The notes under the pieces: generated by a model
Seen by the model: the letters and a program-made list of their open reading frames with translations, nothing else
Databases searched by the model: none
Told to the model about the DNA's origin: nothing
Translations under genes and position numbers: made by a program
Part shown: in pieces, positions 8,692 through 17,433 of the stretch
Position numbering within the stretch: position 1 is the first letter of the stretch
Layout: each line of letters starts with the position of its first letter
Assembly: GCF_029968035.1 (NCBI RefSeq)
Contig: NZ_JASCIQ010000002.1
Location: 332,282 to 396,281, forward strand
DNA length: 64,000 bases
Source of the DNA: Streptomyces cavernicola
GTDB taxonomy: Bacteria; Actinomycetota; Actinomycetes; Streptomycetales; Streptomycetaceae
Direction: 5' to 3'

Positions 8692-8715
8692 GGTCAAGGT
8701 CAAGGTCAAGGTCAA
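8692..8715. repeat. Tandem hexamer (GGTCAA)x4 at the radical SAM stop codon
   Basis: Four perfect GGTCAA units are followed by GC and a fifth copy. The array spans the last bases of the radical SAM gene and the start of the gap before the CYTH gene. Read on the minus strand it gives repeated TGACCT, so the stop is followed by several in-frame TGA codons. A slippage origin is likely. Confidence 0.8.
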
Positions 8716-9806
8716 GCGGTCAAGTCGTGCAGGTCCTGCTCACGCATCTTGCGGATTTCGGCGCACATTTCGCTGGCCACGAACTCTTCCACGGGCAGGC
8801 AGAGGTCCATGCGCTGTATGCAGACACCAACGTGGAACGTGCCGTGCGGGTCGCGGTACAACCGGACTCCGTAGTAGCCCTCTTGGCAGTCGGTGCTGTT
8901 GTTGAAGCGGCAGCCCGTGCAGGTCTCGGGTAACCGCAAGGGACGTATGTGCTTGACGAGTAAGGGCCGGCCGTTGGGAAGCCGGTAGGCGATACGGAAT
9001 CCAGAGGTGCCCGCGATCAGCCGTATCGCTTCCGGTTGGGCGTCGAGCTCCTTCAGGAGCTGGTCGACCGCGTCCAGGGAGGCGTCTCCGTCAGCCAGCG
9101 AGGTCAGGACTCTTACGGACAGCCGCGGGGAGTACTTCTCAAGGAGTCGGTGGACCCGGCGGACGTGGGTGTGGTCGGGGATGACGATGTTCGCTCGTGC
9201 TCCGGTGCCGAGGGCCAGAGCCAGGCGGATCGACTCGTCCAGGGCTGTGATCTTTCGCGCGGCGCGCTGCCGGGAGCGGTAGGGAGTGCCCTGGACCTGA
9301 GCGAGTTCCTCGGTCGTCGTGCCGAAGATCGAGAAGTTGATGTGGTCGAGGCCGCCCCGTACGCACTCCGGCAGGGCTCGCGCTCCGTTCTCGCCGTTCG
9401 AGGTGATGCTGGCTTTGTAACCAGCGTCCTTCGCCAGCGAGATGATCTGCGGCAGCCGAGGGTGCAGCGTCGGCTCCCCGCCGGTGAGGTGCACCTCGTC
9501 GAAGCCCAGGGCGTCGCGGAGCTGCGCGAGGGCCGCCCGGAACGCCTCGTCGGGCATGACGGGCGCACTGACGAACCGGGCCCCGTTCGTGCCGAGGTAG
9601 ATGGAGACACGCCCCGAGCGACCGGCGGATGAGAAGGGGGCGGACCGGCGGCCGTGGTTGTCCGCACTCACCGGAGTGCCCTCGTTGTGGCAGAAGGTGC
9701 AGGTCATGCTGCAGGAATCGATGACCTTCACGCGTAGGGTCCGGTCCATCGAGACGCGTACGGGGACATCACTGTCGATCTGTTGCAGGGCGCGGTGCTG
9801 GAACAT
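8712..9806 (-). CDS. Radical SAM enzyme, MoaA-like, with extra C-terminal cysteines
   Basis: The product has 364 residues. The CxxxCxxC cluster motif is at Cys32, Cys36 and Cys39. A GGEP motif for SAM binding follows around residue 110 (HLTGGEPTLHP). A C-terminal group of four cysteines (CTGC, then two more through a Tyr/Gly-rich stretch, about 295-330) could hold a second Fe-S cluster, as in MoaA or SPASM/twitch enzymes. Codon 292 is a TTA leucine codon, rare in Streptomyces and dependent on the bldA tRNA, so translation may be developmental. It sits upstream of the CYTH gene in a likely operon. It does not match QueE or viperin in detail, and the substrate is unknown. Confidence 0.85.
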   Translation of the reverse strand: MFQHRALQQIDSDVPVRVSMDRTLRVKVIDSCSMTCTFCHNEGTPVSADNHGRRSAPFSSAGRSGRVSIYLGTNGARFVSAPVMPDEAFRAALAQLRDALGFDEVHLTGGEPTLHPRLPQIISLAKDAGYKASITSNGENGARALPECVRGGLDHINFSIFGTTTEELAQVQGTPYRSRQRAARKITALDESIRLALALGTGARANIVIPDHTHVRRVHRLLEKYSPRLSVRVLTSLADGDASLDAVDQLLKELDAQPEAIRLIAGTSGFRIAYRLPNGRPLLVKHIRPLRLPETCTGCRFNNSTDCQEGYYGVRLYRDPHGTFHVGVCIQRMDLCLPVEEFVASEMCAEIRKMREQDLHDLTA

Positions 9807-9884
9807 GAGCCGCTACTCCTTCAAGACGGGAGTGGTTCATGGCACGGAGATGGGAGGAGGCCGTCGGTCCGGACGGCCGACTCG

Positions 9885-10112
9885 TCAGGAAACGGGAGGG
9901 GGCACGTCCGGCGTGGTGGCCACAGACCGCGCGTCGGCGACGCGTCCGACGTCGTCCTGGACCAGGTAGCCGAGACCGCCCACGGCGATCAGTGATCCGA
10001 GAGCCCAGATGGTGCTGAGCACCGTTCCGAGCACATCTCGCTCAGGGCTTGGGGCGGGGGCCAAGGCCCCTAAGCTCTGTCGGCCTCGGCGGGCGTACAG
10101 ATGAAGGGTCAT
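9885..10112 (-). CDS. Small single-pass membrane protein, coupled to the upstream gene
   Basis: A 75-residue protein: a basic N-terminus (about 1-15), one hydrophobic segment LSTIWALGSLIAVGGLGYL near residues 32-51, and a short Pro-rich tail. Its ATG overlaps the stop of the 135-residue gene in an ATGA arrangement, so the two are translated together. No family was recognised. The pair faces away from an XRE-TPR regulator and is probably controlled by it. Confidence 0.6.
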   Translation of the reverse strand: MTLHLYARRGRQSLGALAPAPSPERDVLGTVLSTIWALGSLIAVGGLGYLVQDDVGRVADARSVATTPDVPPPVS

Positions 10113-10516
10113 GGCGTACCCGCGATCTCTGTTCCGAGCGGGACCATGGCGTATTGCACAGCGACACGGAGGGCGTCGACCTCGGTGAGCAGCTCACCGT
10201 CCTCCGGCGGGATGCGCCAGTGCGGTCCCGGGCCTTGAACGCGGTGCGTGGGCGGAACGACGAGGTAGTGGGTCAGACCGAGCGACCGCGTGCCGGGGAC
10301 ATCCCACGAGGCTGCGCTGCCGGTCGACACGAACCAGTACAGCGCAGGCTCGTCCTGGACGACGGCGCCGCTGGATGAACCGAGCAGCGTCAGTACCCGC
10401 TGGCCGGCGCTGTGCGGGACGCGCACCGCGTCCCAGGTAACGCCGACAGCTTGGATCTTGTGGCCGCAGACGGTGTCCGTCGAGAGCGTCTGCGGGTTCT
10501 CGCGTGATCGCGACAT
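10109..10516 (-). CDS. Conserved-looking soluble protein, function unknown
   Basis: A 135-residue protein behind a TAGGAG site. Visible features are a GVTWDAVRVP segment, a repeated Gly-Ser-Ser stretch, LYWFVSTGSA, a VPGTR turn and GPHWRIPP, a Trp/Gly/Pro-rich beta pattern. Proteins of this look are common in Streptomyces accessory regions beside XRE regulators and have been compared with the N-termini of primase-polymerase-like proteins; I cannot confirm that here. It heads a two-gene operon with the small membrane protein. Confidence 0.6.
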   Translation of the reverse strand: MSRSRENPQTLSTDTVCGHKIQAVGVTWDAVRVPHSAGQRVLTLLGSSSGAVVQDEPALYWFVSTGSAASWDVPGTRSLGLTHYLVVPPTHRVQGPGPHWRIPPEDGELLTEVDALRVAVQYAMVPLGTEIAGTP

Positions 10517-10722
10517 GACGTACGGGCTCCTAGCCGGTCAGAGGGCTGGAATGAGGAGCTGTCATCGTCGCGACCACGAAGGTCCCCTTCGAGGGCTTAC
10601 AGAGGCCACCCAAAGGACCTCAACAGGACTTCTACATAAGCCTCTTGGTGATTCCTGGGCTCAACTGGGACCTTGCATGGGACCCTCAAGCCAGAGCCCG
10701 TTTGCTTCACGGAGGTCCGCCC

Positions 10723-11997
10723 ATGCCCCGGCCCATAGGCAACACCCGCCTCAAAGCTGCTCGCGTAGCGGCGGGGTACAACTCGCAACAGGCCCTGGCC
10801 GACGCCATCACCGCGACAGCACCCCAACTGGGTGTGCGTGGACTGGCAGTTGGTGTACGTCAGGTACGCCGCTGGGAGTCCGCCAACCCTCCGTGGCCCC
10901 AACCCGACGTCCGCCGGGTTCTCACCCACCTGTTGGGCCAGGACGCCGAAGAGCTCGGCTTCACGGCCCCTTGGTCCACAGGTCAGGCTCCCAACGAGCC
11001 CGGCCGGTCGGGCTCACTCAGCGCGCCGGTGCCCCGCGCTCACCGCACGACAGTCCCCGCCCAAACCGTGGCGATCACTCAACCGGCAACGGTAAGCGCC
11101 GATTTCGAGGCGGTGACCCGGTCGCACCGGCATCTGTACTGGTCTGTCGCCCCGGCCACGCTCCACCCCGCCGTCCTCGAACACTCCCGGCTGGGCTGTG
11201 CCCTCCTCCCCGAGCTGGCCCCGGCAGTACGACCGCGTCTCGCAGCAGCCCTCGCCGAGACCTACCTACTGGCCGGACGTATCGAGTTCTTCGACCTGCG
11301 CGATCCCGACCAGGCAGGCGACACCCTGCTCCGCGCACTACAGGCAGCAGGAGAGGCGGACGATCCCCTCATGGGTGCCGCCGTGCTCGCCCATACCGCG
11401 TTCATTCCCGGCTGGTCCGGAGATCGAGAGGCGGCGGTGGAGCGCATGGTCGCAGCCCGCACCTACGCCCGACGAGGCCCTGCATCCGGAGAATTCTGGG
11501 CGTGGCTCGACGCCGTCGAAGCCGAATGCGAGACCCGCTGCGGCAACACCCGCATCGCCCTGCACCTCATCGGCCACGCCGAAGACGTCCTCGCAGCCGA
11601 CTCCGAATACAGCAACCCGGCATGGATGGACTGGTTCAGCCCGATCCGCTTGGCTGCCTTCAAAGGCAACACGCAACTGGAGGCCGGCCACTTCCCCCAG
11701 GCCCGGGAAACCCTCCAGCAAGTCCTCGAAGACCTGCCCCCCGAGTCCGACAAGCAACGCACCGTTGTCCTCGGCGACCTCGCCGCCGTCGAAGTTGCCG
11801 ACGGCAACCCGCAACAGGCATGCGCCTATGCCGAACAAGCCCTCAACCAGCTCGCCATCACCTGGTACGCGACCGGAATGGATCGTGTACGCGCGGTCCG
11901 GCGCACGCTCGCCCCGTGGCAGAACGAGCAGTGCGTACGGGACCTCGACGACCGGCTCTACGACTGGGGCACCACGGTCAGCGCTCTCCAGCGTTGA
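10723..11997 (+). CDS. XRE-family regulator with tetratricopeptide-like C-terminus
   Basis: The product has 424 residues. The start is the ATG preceded by GGAGG. Residues about 10-80 form a helix-turn-helix (TRLKAARVAAGY, then QALADAI, then VRQVRRWES). After a Pro/Ser linker (about 90-125), residues 130-424 are repeated helical pairs of TPR type. Such XRE-TPR proteins in Streptomyces act as regulators that may sense a peptide or partner protein. The gene is divergent from the 135/75-residue operon. Its last 20 bases overlap the end of the convergent HAD gene. Confidence 0.85.
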   Translation: MPRPIGNTRLKAARVAAGYNSQQALADAITATAPQLGVRGLAVGVRQVRRWESANPPWPQPDVRRVLTHLLGQDAEELGFTAPWSTGQAPNEPGRSGSLSAPVPRAHRTTVPAQTVAITQPATVSADFEAVTRSHRHLYWSVAPATLHPAVLEHSRLGCALLPELAPAVRPRLAAALAETYLLAGRIEFFDLRDPDQAGDTLLRALQAAGEADDPLMGAAVLAHTAFIPGWSGDREAAVERMVAARTYARRGPASGEFWAWLDAVEAECETRCGNTRIALHLIGHAEDVLAADSEYSNPAWMDWFSPIRLAAFKGNTQLEAGHFPQARETLQQVLEDLPPESDKQRTVVLGDLAAVEVADGNPQQACAYAEQALNQLAITWYATGMDRVRAVRRTLAPWQNEQCVRDLDDRLYDWGTTVSALQR

Positions 11998-12637
11998 ACT
12001 TCGCGACGCGCTCCGGGAGTTCGGACAACGAGTCGATCCGCATCGTCGTGATCGCGTCCGCATCCGGGTCGTGCTGCTGGATGGTTCCCCAGGGGCCGCG
12101 CCGGATCAGCGCCGTGAGGAGACCGGCCTGCACGGCCGGGCGGATGTCGTTGTCGAGCCGGTCGCCCACGTACAGGATCTCGCCCGGCTCGGCCGGCGTC
12201 GCCTCGATGACCTTCTCGAAGAACGTCACGTCCGGCTTCGACGCACCCCAGTCGTCGCTGGTCGCGATCAGGTCGGAAGGCAGATCGAGGCCGCGGAGGA
12301 GGCCACCGGCGCGGACAGTCTGATTCCCCGCGATCCCCACCCAGAGCCCGGCCTCCCGCAACGCCGTCAGCGCCGGGCGCACGTCCGCGTACAGGTCGTC
12401 CTCGCCGAACCACTCGGGCTTTCCGGCCTCGGCCCGCTTCTCCCGCTCCTCGGTCAGGTCGAATCCCGGCCGGAACTCCTGGAACGTCTCGCGGTAGTCC
12501 CGCCCCTGCGCGATGACCGCCCCGAACATGGCCGCGAAGGTGTGCCGCGGCACCCCCAGCCAGTCCGCCCAGGTCCCGTATTCACGGGTCTCGTCCACCA
12601 GGCACTCACCGACGTCGAACACCACTGCGCGAATCAT
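11978..12637 (-). CDS. HAD-superfamily hydrolase
   Basis: The product has 219 residues. Motif I is FDVGECLVD, with the nucleophile Asp followed two residues later by Gly instead of the usual Asp. Motif II is an Asn/Thr stretch (AGNQT), motif III a Lys (SKPDVTFF), and motif IV is GDRLDND. The core plus helical cap fits HAD subclass IA phosphatases and dehalogenases. Loss of the second Asp of motif I is seen in some dehalogenase-like and phosphatase members and weakens a simple phosphatase call. The ATG at 12637 was chosen because residues upstream of it are unlike the family. It runs convergently into the XRE gene. Confidence 0.8.
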   Translation of the reverse strand: MIRAVVFDVGECLVDETREYGTWADWLGVPRHTFAAMFGAVIAQGRDYRETFQEFRPGFDLTEEREKRAEAGKPEWFGEDDLYADVRPALTALREAGLWVGIAGNQTVRAGGLLRGLDLPSDLIATSDDWGASKPDVTFFEKVIEATPAEPGEILYVGDRLDNDIRPAVQAGLLTALIRRGPWGTIQQHDPDADAITTMRIDSLSELPERVAKFNAGER

Positions 12638-12985
12638 GGGCGGAAGCGTAGAACACGGGTCTGAACACGCACATCCGTGCCCTCTCAACGCATGCGCCCG
12701 AAGTGCCAGGGTGACTGCGTGACTCTGGTCAACGGTGAGGTTGCGTCCAGGTTTGAGTCGGTGCGCGAGGTGTTCACGACCATCGACCAGCACGCCGGGA
12801 GCGGCTTCCCTCGCAGTGAACGTCCATTATGGCGTCGCTCTCGGTGGCCTCGTGTGCCGGAGTCGTACCCGGCCATCACCCCGCGGCTGTGGCTTCCCTA
12901 TCCGGCTGCAAGCCGGAGCCACCAAAATTCAGGAACATCGCCATTCCGGGTGTAAGTGCTCGACCGGACCGGTACGACGGTTCCC
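12638..12985. other. Divergent intergenic region, no gene supported
   Basis: This stretch lies between the HAD gene and the first paralog of the winged-helix/coiled-coil family and should contain both promoters. No hairpin, repeat or credible small gene was seen. Confidence 0.5.
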
Positions 12986-14689
12986 ATGTACCGATGGTCG
13001 CCGCTCAATGATCGCCAACTGGCCCTGCTCGCCCGCATCGGAGAGGGAACAGACCCCGTCACCTCCGCGAGCCCGGAACTCGCCCTCACCGCCCGCGCCC
13101 TCAAGGAGCGGGGCCTCATCACCATGCCCAAGCACAGTGGGAAGTGGCGGGCGGAGATCACCGATGACGGCCGCTTCTACCTGGAACATGGTCACCACCC
13201 GGACCGGCCTGAACCGACCGCACGCAAGAAGCGACCGGCAGCCGCTGAGCCGAAGCCGAAGGATGCGGCGCCTCCCCGTCGGCGAGCAGCGCCCCCACCG
13301 GAGGAGAAACCGGCCCCAGCGCATCCTGCGAAACCCCGACGTCCGTCGCCGGCGGAGATCGGTGCGGCGTTGATCGCGGAGGTGCAGAAGGCCGATCGGT
13401 TTCTTCGGATTCCGGATCCGAGCGCCGATGAGCGGGCTCGTTATCGCCGGGCGTTCGACGCGGCTCGGCAGTGTGCGCCGGAGGGCTTCCACCTGAAGTA
13501 CAGCGGGAGGGCCAAGGGAGACTTCTTCGTCGGACTGCTCCGGGTGACGGGCGAGGACGATACGGAGTGGAACCGGATCCGCCTGGCGCGCAGCCGAGTG
13601 GTCACTGACGTCGAGGACGTGGTCGCGGCGGTCACCGCGGACCACAGCGCCTTCGAGATCTCGGACGAGGTACTTCCACGGGTGCTCTCCCTGCTGCGGC
13701 TCCTCGCAGAGCAGGCCCTCGCGCGACACGGCGAGATCGCGGTGTCGAAGAAGCGCAGGCAGGCGAGGCCGCTGCTCACGGTCCACGGCAGGACGTACGA
13801 GATCAGCTTCAAGGAGCGGCAGAAGCAGGTCCGGTACGTGCCCAAACAACCGGGCCGGCGGACGTACGACTGGCAGCGGGTCACCCCGGCGCACCGGTAC
13901 GAGCCGTCCGGCGAACTGGAACTCCACGTGAGCCAAGGATCGACGTACGGCTACGGCTACCGCAGCGTTTGGGAGAAGGAGTGGGCCGATACCGCCAAGA
14001 AGCCGCTGGAGGAGCAGATCGGCTCCGTCTTCCGGGCGCTGAAGTCGAACGCGGAGGCAGAGGAGCGGGCTCGGCTTGCGCGGGAGGCGGAGCAGCAGCG
14101 GCTGCGTGAGGAGCGAGAGCGGCAGCAGGAGGAACGCCGCCGGAGGGAGGCCGAGGAGCAGGAGGAACGCCTTCGGCAGGAGGAGGAAGAAGCAGAGCGC
14201 ACACGGCGAGAGTGGGAAGCGGCGGTCAGCGTCGCGACGATCAAGGCGGTGGACGCCACGCGAGTCAACCGGTTCGGCACCGCCCTGGCGCAGTGGCAAA
14301 CCGCCGGAGAGATGCGGGCCTTCTGCGCCGCGCTCGACGAGGCCGCCTCCGCCTCGGACGACGCCCACGAGGCCGGGCGGCTGCGCGAGTGGTCGCAGTG
14401 GGGGAAGGCGGAGGCCGACCGGCTCGACCCGACCGTGGCCGGCAGGAGCCTGACCGCCCACGGCCTCCACGCGGAACCCACGGGAGACGAGCTACGCCCG
14501 TTCCTCGACGGCTGGCACCCCCACAGGCCGGAGAAGGCGAAGCCGCCGAAGGAGCAAGAACCCGAGGCGGCAGCCAAACCACCGAAGCCGGAGCCTGAAC
14601 CGGAACGGTGGCGCAGCTTCACCGACGAACGTCTGGATCAAGGCTGGAGATATGGACGCCCAGGTCGCGCTCAATGGTGGAGGCGATGA
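12986..14689 (+). CDS. Winged-helix/coiled-coil protein, paralog A
   Basis: The product has 567 residues. Residues 1-70 look like a winged helix: RWSPLNDRQLALL, a variable helix, then ITDDGRFYLEHGHHPD. A Pro/Ala/Lys linker follows (about 75-125). The middle (about 130-350) is mixed alpha/beta with a GELELHV strand and a conserved Trp-Ala-Asp. A long Glu/Arg-rich coiled coil spans about 360-425. The end has an AQW...CAALD helix and a TGDELRPFLDGWHPH motif. The same order of parts occurs in the protein at 29996-31510. No enzymatic motif was found; a DNA-binding or structural role is inferred. The last 71 bases overlap the convergent gene. Confidence 0.75.
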   Translation: MYRWSPLNDRQLALLARIGEGTDPVTSASPELALTARALKERGLITMPKHSGKWRAEITDDGRFYLEHGHHPDRPEPTARKKRPAAAEPKPKDAAPPRRRAAPPPEEKPAPAHPAKPRRPSPAEIGAALIAEVQKADRFLRIPDPSADERARYRRAFDAARQCAPEGFHLKYSGRAKGDFFVGLLRVTGEDDTEWNRIRLARSRVVTDVEDVVAAVTADHSAFEISDEVLPRVLSLLRLLAEQALARHGEIAVSKKRRQARPLLTVHGRTYEISFKERQKQVRYVPKQPGRRTYDWQRVTPAHRYEPSGELELHVSQGSTYGYGYRSVWEKEWADTAKKPLEEQIGSVFRALKSNAEAEERARLAREAEQQRLREERERQQEERRRREAEEQEERLRQEEEEAERTRREWEAAVSVATIKAVDATRVNRFGTALAQWQTAGEMRAFCAALDEAASASDDAHEAGRLREWSQWGKAEADRLDPTVAGRSLTAHGLHAEPTGDELRPFLDGWHPHRPEKAKPPKEQEPEAAAKPPKPEPEPERWRSFTDERLDQGWRYGRPGRAQWWRR

Positions 14690-15527
14690 CGCCGTGCCCC
14701 CGGTCTCGCAGGGCCTTCACCGACTTCTCGATGAGCTTGCCGAGCCGGACGACCTCCTCCCGCAGGGCGAACAGCTCGTCGTAGCGCTCGGTCTTGTCCT
14801 GGCCGCACCACTCCCTGACGGTCCGCAGGACGGCCGCTTCCGCGTCCAGCTTGCGGTCGTCACGGCGGCTGTAGGAGTACCAGCCGGACTCGGTGCGCTC
14901 TTGATCGATGGCCTGCTGCCTGCGGTCCACCTCCGGAAGGATGCCGTCGGCGAGATGGTCGGCCACGTGGCGCGCGATGCGCTCAGTGACCGGCCACCCG
15001 GCCAGGCAGAGGCCGGCACGGTTCTCGTGGACCATCGGATCACCGCGCAGATCCGCGGGATCCATCCCGACCAGCCGGGCCCCCGCGTCGAGGTTGTTCA
15101 GCTCAAGGATCCCGGCGTCCGCGGCCCCTCGACGCAGTCGCAGCTTGCTCTTCGGGCGGACGAAGCCGAGGATCATCCGCGCAGCCTCAAAGTCTGCGCT
15201 CCCCCGTACCTCTCGCGACACCTCTGCCAGCGTTAGCTCACTCGCATCGTCCGCCCGAAACGCCTCGACGTCTTCCCAACGTGCCACGAGAGAGGCCGGG
15301 TTGACCCACTCCTGGAGCCCGGCGTCATCACCATCGAGGAACCGCACGTGGAGCGAGTCAGTTCTTCCTCGCCCACCTACCCGTACGATCTCGACCCGGC
15401 GGATTGGACTGCCCAACTCTTTCGGCCGCGCTCGGTAGGCCCAGTGCTCACCCGTCTCCATGTACCTATTGAGCCAGTTCTGTTGAGCCCGGCACTCCAC
15501 AAACGTCAGAACTGGCCGATGATCCAC
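14619..15527 (-). CDS. Conserved-looking hypothetical protein, 302 residues
   Basis: No family was recognised. The N-terminus (LTFVECRAQQNWLNRYMETGEHWAYRARP) is aromatic and basic, followed by a beta-rich stretch (RRVEIVRVGGRG, LHVRFLDGD). A helical Arg/Glu-rich C-terminal half includes WYSYSRRDDRKLDAEAAVL and a terminal coiled coil. There is no signal peptide or membrane segment. The 3' end overlaps that of paralog A by 71 bases in the opposite direction, so the two transcripts are complementary there. Steady codon bias supports a real gene. Confidence 0.65.
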   Translation of the reverse strand: MDHRPVLTFVECRAQQNWLNRYMETGEHWAYRARPKELGSPIRRVEIVRVGGRGRTDSLHVRFLDGDDAGLQEWVNPASLVARWEDVEAFRADDASELTLAEVSREVRGSADFEAARMILGFVRPKSKLRLRRGAADAGILELNNLDAGARLVGMDPADLRGDPMVHENRAGLCLAGWPVTERIARHVADHLADGILPEVDRRQQAIDQERTESGWYSYSRRDDRKLDAEAAVLRTVREWCGQDKTERYDELFALREEVVRLGKLIEKSVKALRDRGHGVIASTIERDLGVHISSLDPDVRR

Positions 15528-16054
15528 TGAGTTCTGATGGCCACCTGTCAGGGGGCTCTCAGACGCCCGATCGAAGGCTACTCACAGCGGCAACTGTTCT
15601 GCCCTAGGTCGATCGCCCTGTTCCCCTTAACAGTCAGGTGTGAGCATCCGCTGCAATGTCGCCTAGCCTGAGAAAGAGGTGGATGTTGGTTCACTAAGCC
15701 GACGAGCTTACGACCTCGCCCACGTTCTACTCGAACCGAGGTTCATGAATGACGCAGAGTTCGGACGAGCGAGTCGGTCGCTTCCGCCTACGCCGCAACA
15801 TCGAACCCTCCAAGGCCATCCTGAGCAGGCACATGAGGCTTCGATGAAGCGTTCGTGGCCACTCCAGGGCATGCCGCGCCCCTTTGCCGACCAGCAGAGA
15901 GTCTGATCAGCCCCCGCTGTCAGAGGGACGAATGAGGATGCCCAGCAGAACGCGATGGCCCTGATCGCGTTCCTGGGCCCAGGCCGGGGAAGCAGTTCCC
16001 AGCCTGGGTCCAAGCGCTGTCCAGCAGGAGGCAGAGTGCCTAACCTGTCTGGCG
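15528..16054. other. Long intergenic stretch with only weak small frames
   Basis: Two short plus-strand frames were considered. One starts at a GTG at 15679 after a GAGAAAGAG site (75 residues). The other is a 32-codon basic peptide starting near 15748. Neither has convincing codon bias. GC is lower than in the neighbours, which suits decayed mobile DNA. Confidence 0.4.
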
Positions 16055-17086
16055 TCAGGCAGCAGGGCGAATCACGGATTCCGGTCGGACACAGGGAACT
16101 TCGCCGGCCTGTCGGACCTGCTCACCTTTCAGGTCGGTCACCTCCGGTTGCCGCTCATGGATATCTGCGAGCAGGTAGGACACGAGATCCTCCAGGCGCG
16201 GCCGGTTCATGCCCTCGGGCACGGTCACCCAGACAGGACCGCCCTGCCGGGTGTCACCGACGGCGTGGCCGCGGAACCCCTTCTCGTCACGCTCGTGCTC
16301 AATGAGCCGCACGCCGCAGTAGCCCGTCAGCTCCTCCAGAGACGCCACGTGCCCAGGCTGGACGTACTCACGGCCTTGCGCGAGGAACTCGCTGAGAACG
16401 GACCGGAGTTCCTCAGCCTCCGGGAAGGTGAGCGAGACGCACCGGAACCGTTCCAGAGTGGGGCCGCCCACGGTGAGGTCGATCTGCGGAAGCGACGCGT
16501 GTGCCATGTGGGCGAGGCCGAGTTCGAGGTGCTCGGGCTCCAGAACGCCTTTCGTGCGCGTGACGGGCTGCAGGTCCAGACGCATGACGTGCGTATCGGC
16601 CGCATGGAAGTGTTCGGAGATCAACGCCGTCGGGGTGTGCTCCTCCCACTCCCTGTACTCGCACCAGGGCGGGCACGGTGTGACAAGTTCGATCGGGTGG
16701 TTCGGCTCCGGGTAGTGGTCGATTGCCTCCGCGGCGCCGCCGACGATGACGTTGTCGTATCGGTGGCGCAGGCCGCGCAGGCGGAGCGCGAAGTCCTCAA
16801 GGTCCTCGATGAGAGCGCCCAAGGCGGATCGGTCGAGTTCGGCCGTGCCGTCGGTGGCTGCCAGCCACAGGCGGGGCTGCTCTCCACGGGCCCGCTCGTC
16901 GTGGCCGAGGCTCACCTGCACGGAAAGGAGAGGCACTTCGACCTGCGGATTCATCCCCTTCGGCGCCGGCAGCTTCACCGGCGCGCTGATGTGGCTTCCG
17001 GTCGACTCTGCGTGCGGCTCGCTCGCGCACCAGGTCGGGCAATCGTGGTCGGCGGGCTGGAGGACGAGAACGGGGGCGTTGGACAT
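16055..17086 (-). CDS. Protein with two DUF6907-like domains
   Basis: A 343-residue protein after a GAGGAGA site. Two copies of one domain are visible. The first (about 14-110) starts with CPTWCASEPH, continues with a His-Ile-Ser-Ala-Pro-Val strand and ends in a helix. The second (about 135-245) starts with CPPWCEYREWEEH and repeats the strand and helix order. The CPxWC...H pattern is that of DUF6907, frequent in Streptomyces accessory regions and without known function; paired Cys and His suggest a metal site. Residues 250-343 are a separate variable tail. A promoter-like element lies 157 bp upstream. Confidence 0.75.
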   Translation of the reverse strand: MSNAPVLVLQPADHDCPTWCASEPHAESTGSHISAPVKLPAPKGMNPQVEVPLLSVQVSLGHDERARGEQPRLWLAATDGTAELDRSALGALIEDLEDFALRLRGLRHRYDNVIVGGAAEAIDHYPEPNHPIELVTPCPPWCEYREWEEHTPTALISEHFHAADTHVMRLDLQPVTRTKGVLEPEHLELGLAHMAHASLPQIDLTVGGPTLERFRCVSLTFPEAEELRSVLSEFLAQGREYVQPGHVASLEELTGYCGVRLIEHERDEKGFRGHAVGDTRQGGPVWVTVPEGMNRPRLEDLVSYLLADIHERQPEVTDLKGEQVRQAGEVPCVRPESVIRPAA

Positions 17087-17242
17087 GATGTCTCCTCGCG
17101 TGAACGGGTTCGTCTTGTCCAGCAGTCTTCGCCCATACAGGATCCTGCACGCCTAGACTCCGATTCCGGGTATATGGCCCATCGACCGTTGCCAAACTGG
17201 AGTCAGGCGGGACCTGCTCCGGCGACAAGACTCTGAGGATGC

Positions 17243-17279
17243 ACCCCAGTTCACACGCCACCGGCCCGGACGGGGTCAA
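17243..17279 (-). promoter_or_regulatory. Promoter-like element shared with the region upstream of paralog B
   Basis: On the minus strand a TTGACC hexamer is followed by GTCCGGGC and GCGTGTGAACTGGGGT. Almost the same order stands at 31545-31512 immediately before the ATG of paralog B (TTGCCC, GTCCGGGC, GCGTGTGAGCTGGGGT). Here it could drive the DUF6907 gene, or be the remnant promoter of a lost family member. Confidence 0.5.
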
Positions 17280-17286
17280 CGGCAAA

Positions 17287-17314
17287 GGGCCCGATCCTGG
17301 GAGAGATCGGGCCC
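17287..17314 (-). terminator. Hairpin terminator after the lipoprotein gene
   Basis: GGGCCCGATC and its exact complement flank an eight-base loop. On the minus strand the stem is followed by TTTG. It lies about 120 bases after the lipoprotein stop and ends the two-gene minus-strand operon. Confidence 0.75.
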
Positions 17315-17433
17315 TGGGGCAGGCGCCGGTGATCTTCATAGGCAGGCACTCGCGCGCCTCTACCGCAGCCACAGGGTCTCCGGATGACCGCCGGGCCGCA
17401 TCGCACGGGCCGTTCAGCGAGCCTGCCCGGACA

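Larger units (their letters stand above)
17087..17433. other. Intergenic region holding a promoter-like element and a terminator
   Basis: Only the two elements at 17243-17279 and 17287-17314 are recognisable. A GTG just after the promoter-like element opens a minus-strand frame of 13 codons, too short to call. Confidence 0.5.

Noticed and set aside
8712..9806. Prokaryotic viperin identity for the radical SAM gene
   Set aside because: It has extra C-terminal Cys and MoaA-like features, and lacks viperin's characteristic motifs.
15679..15906. 75-residue frame after a GAGAAAGAG site
   Set aside because: Atypical composition and no recognisable domain; left as intergenic.
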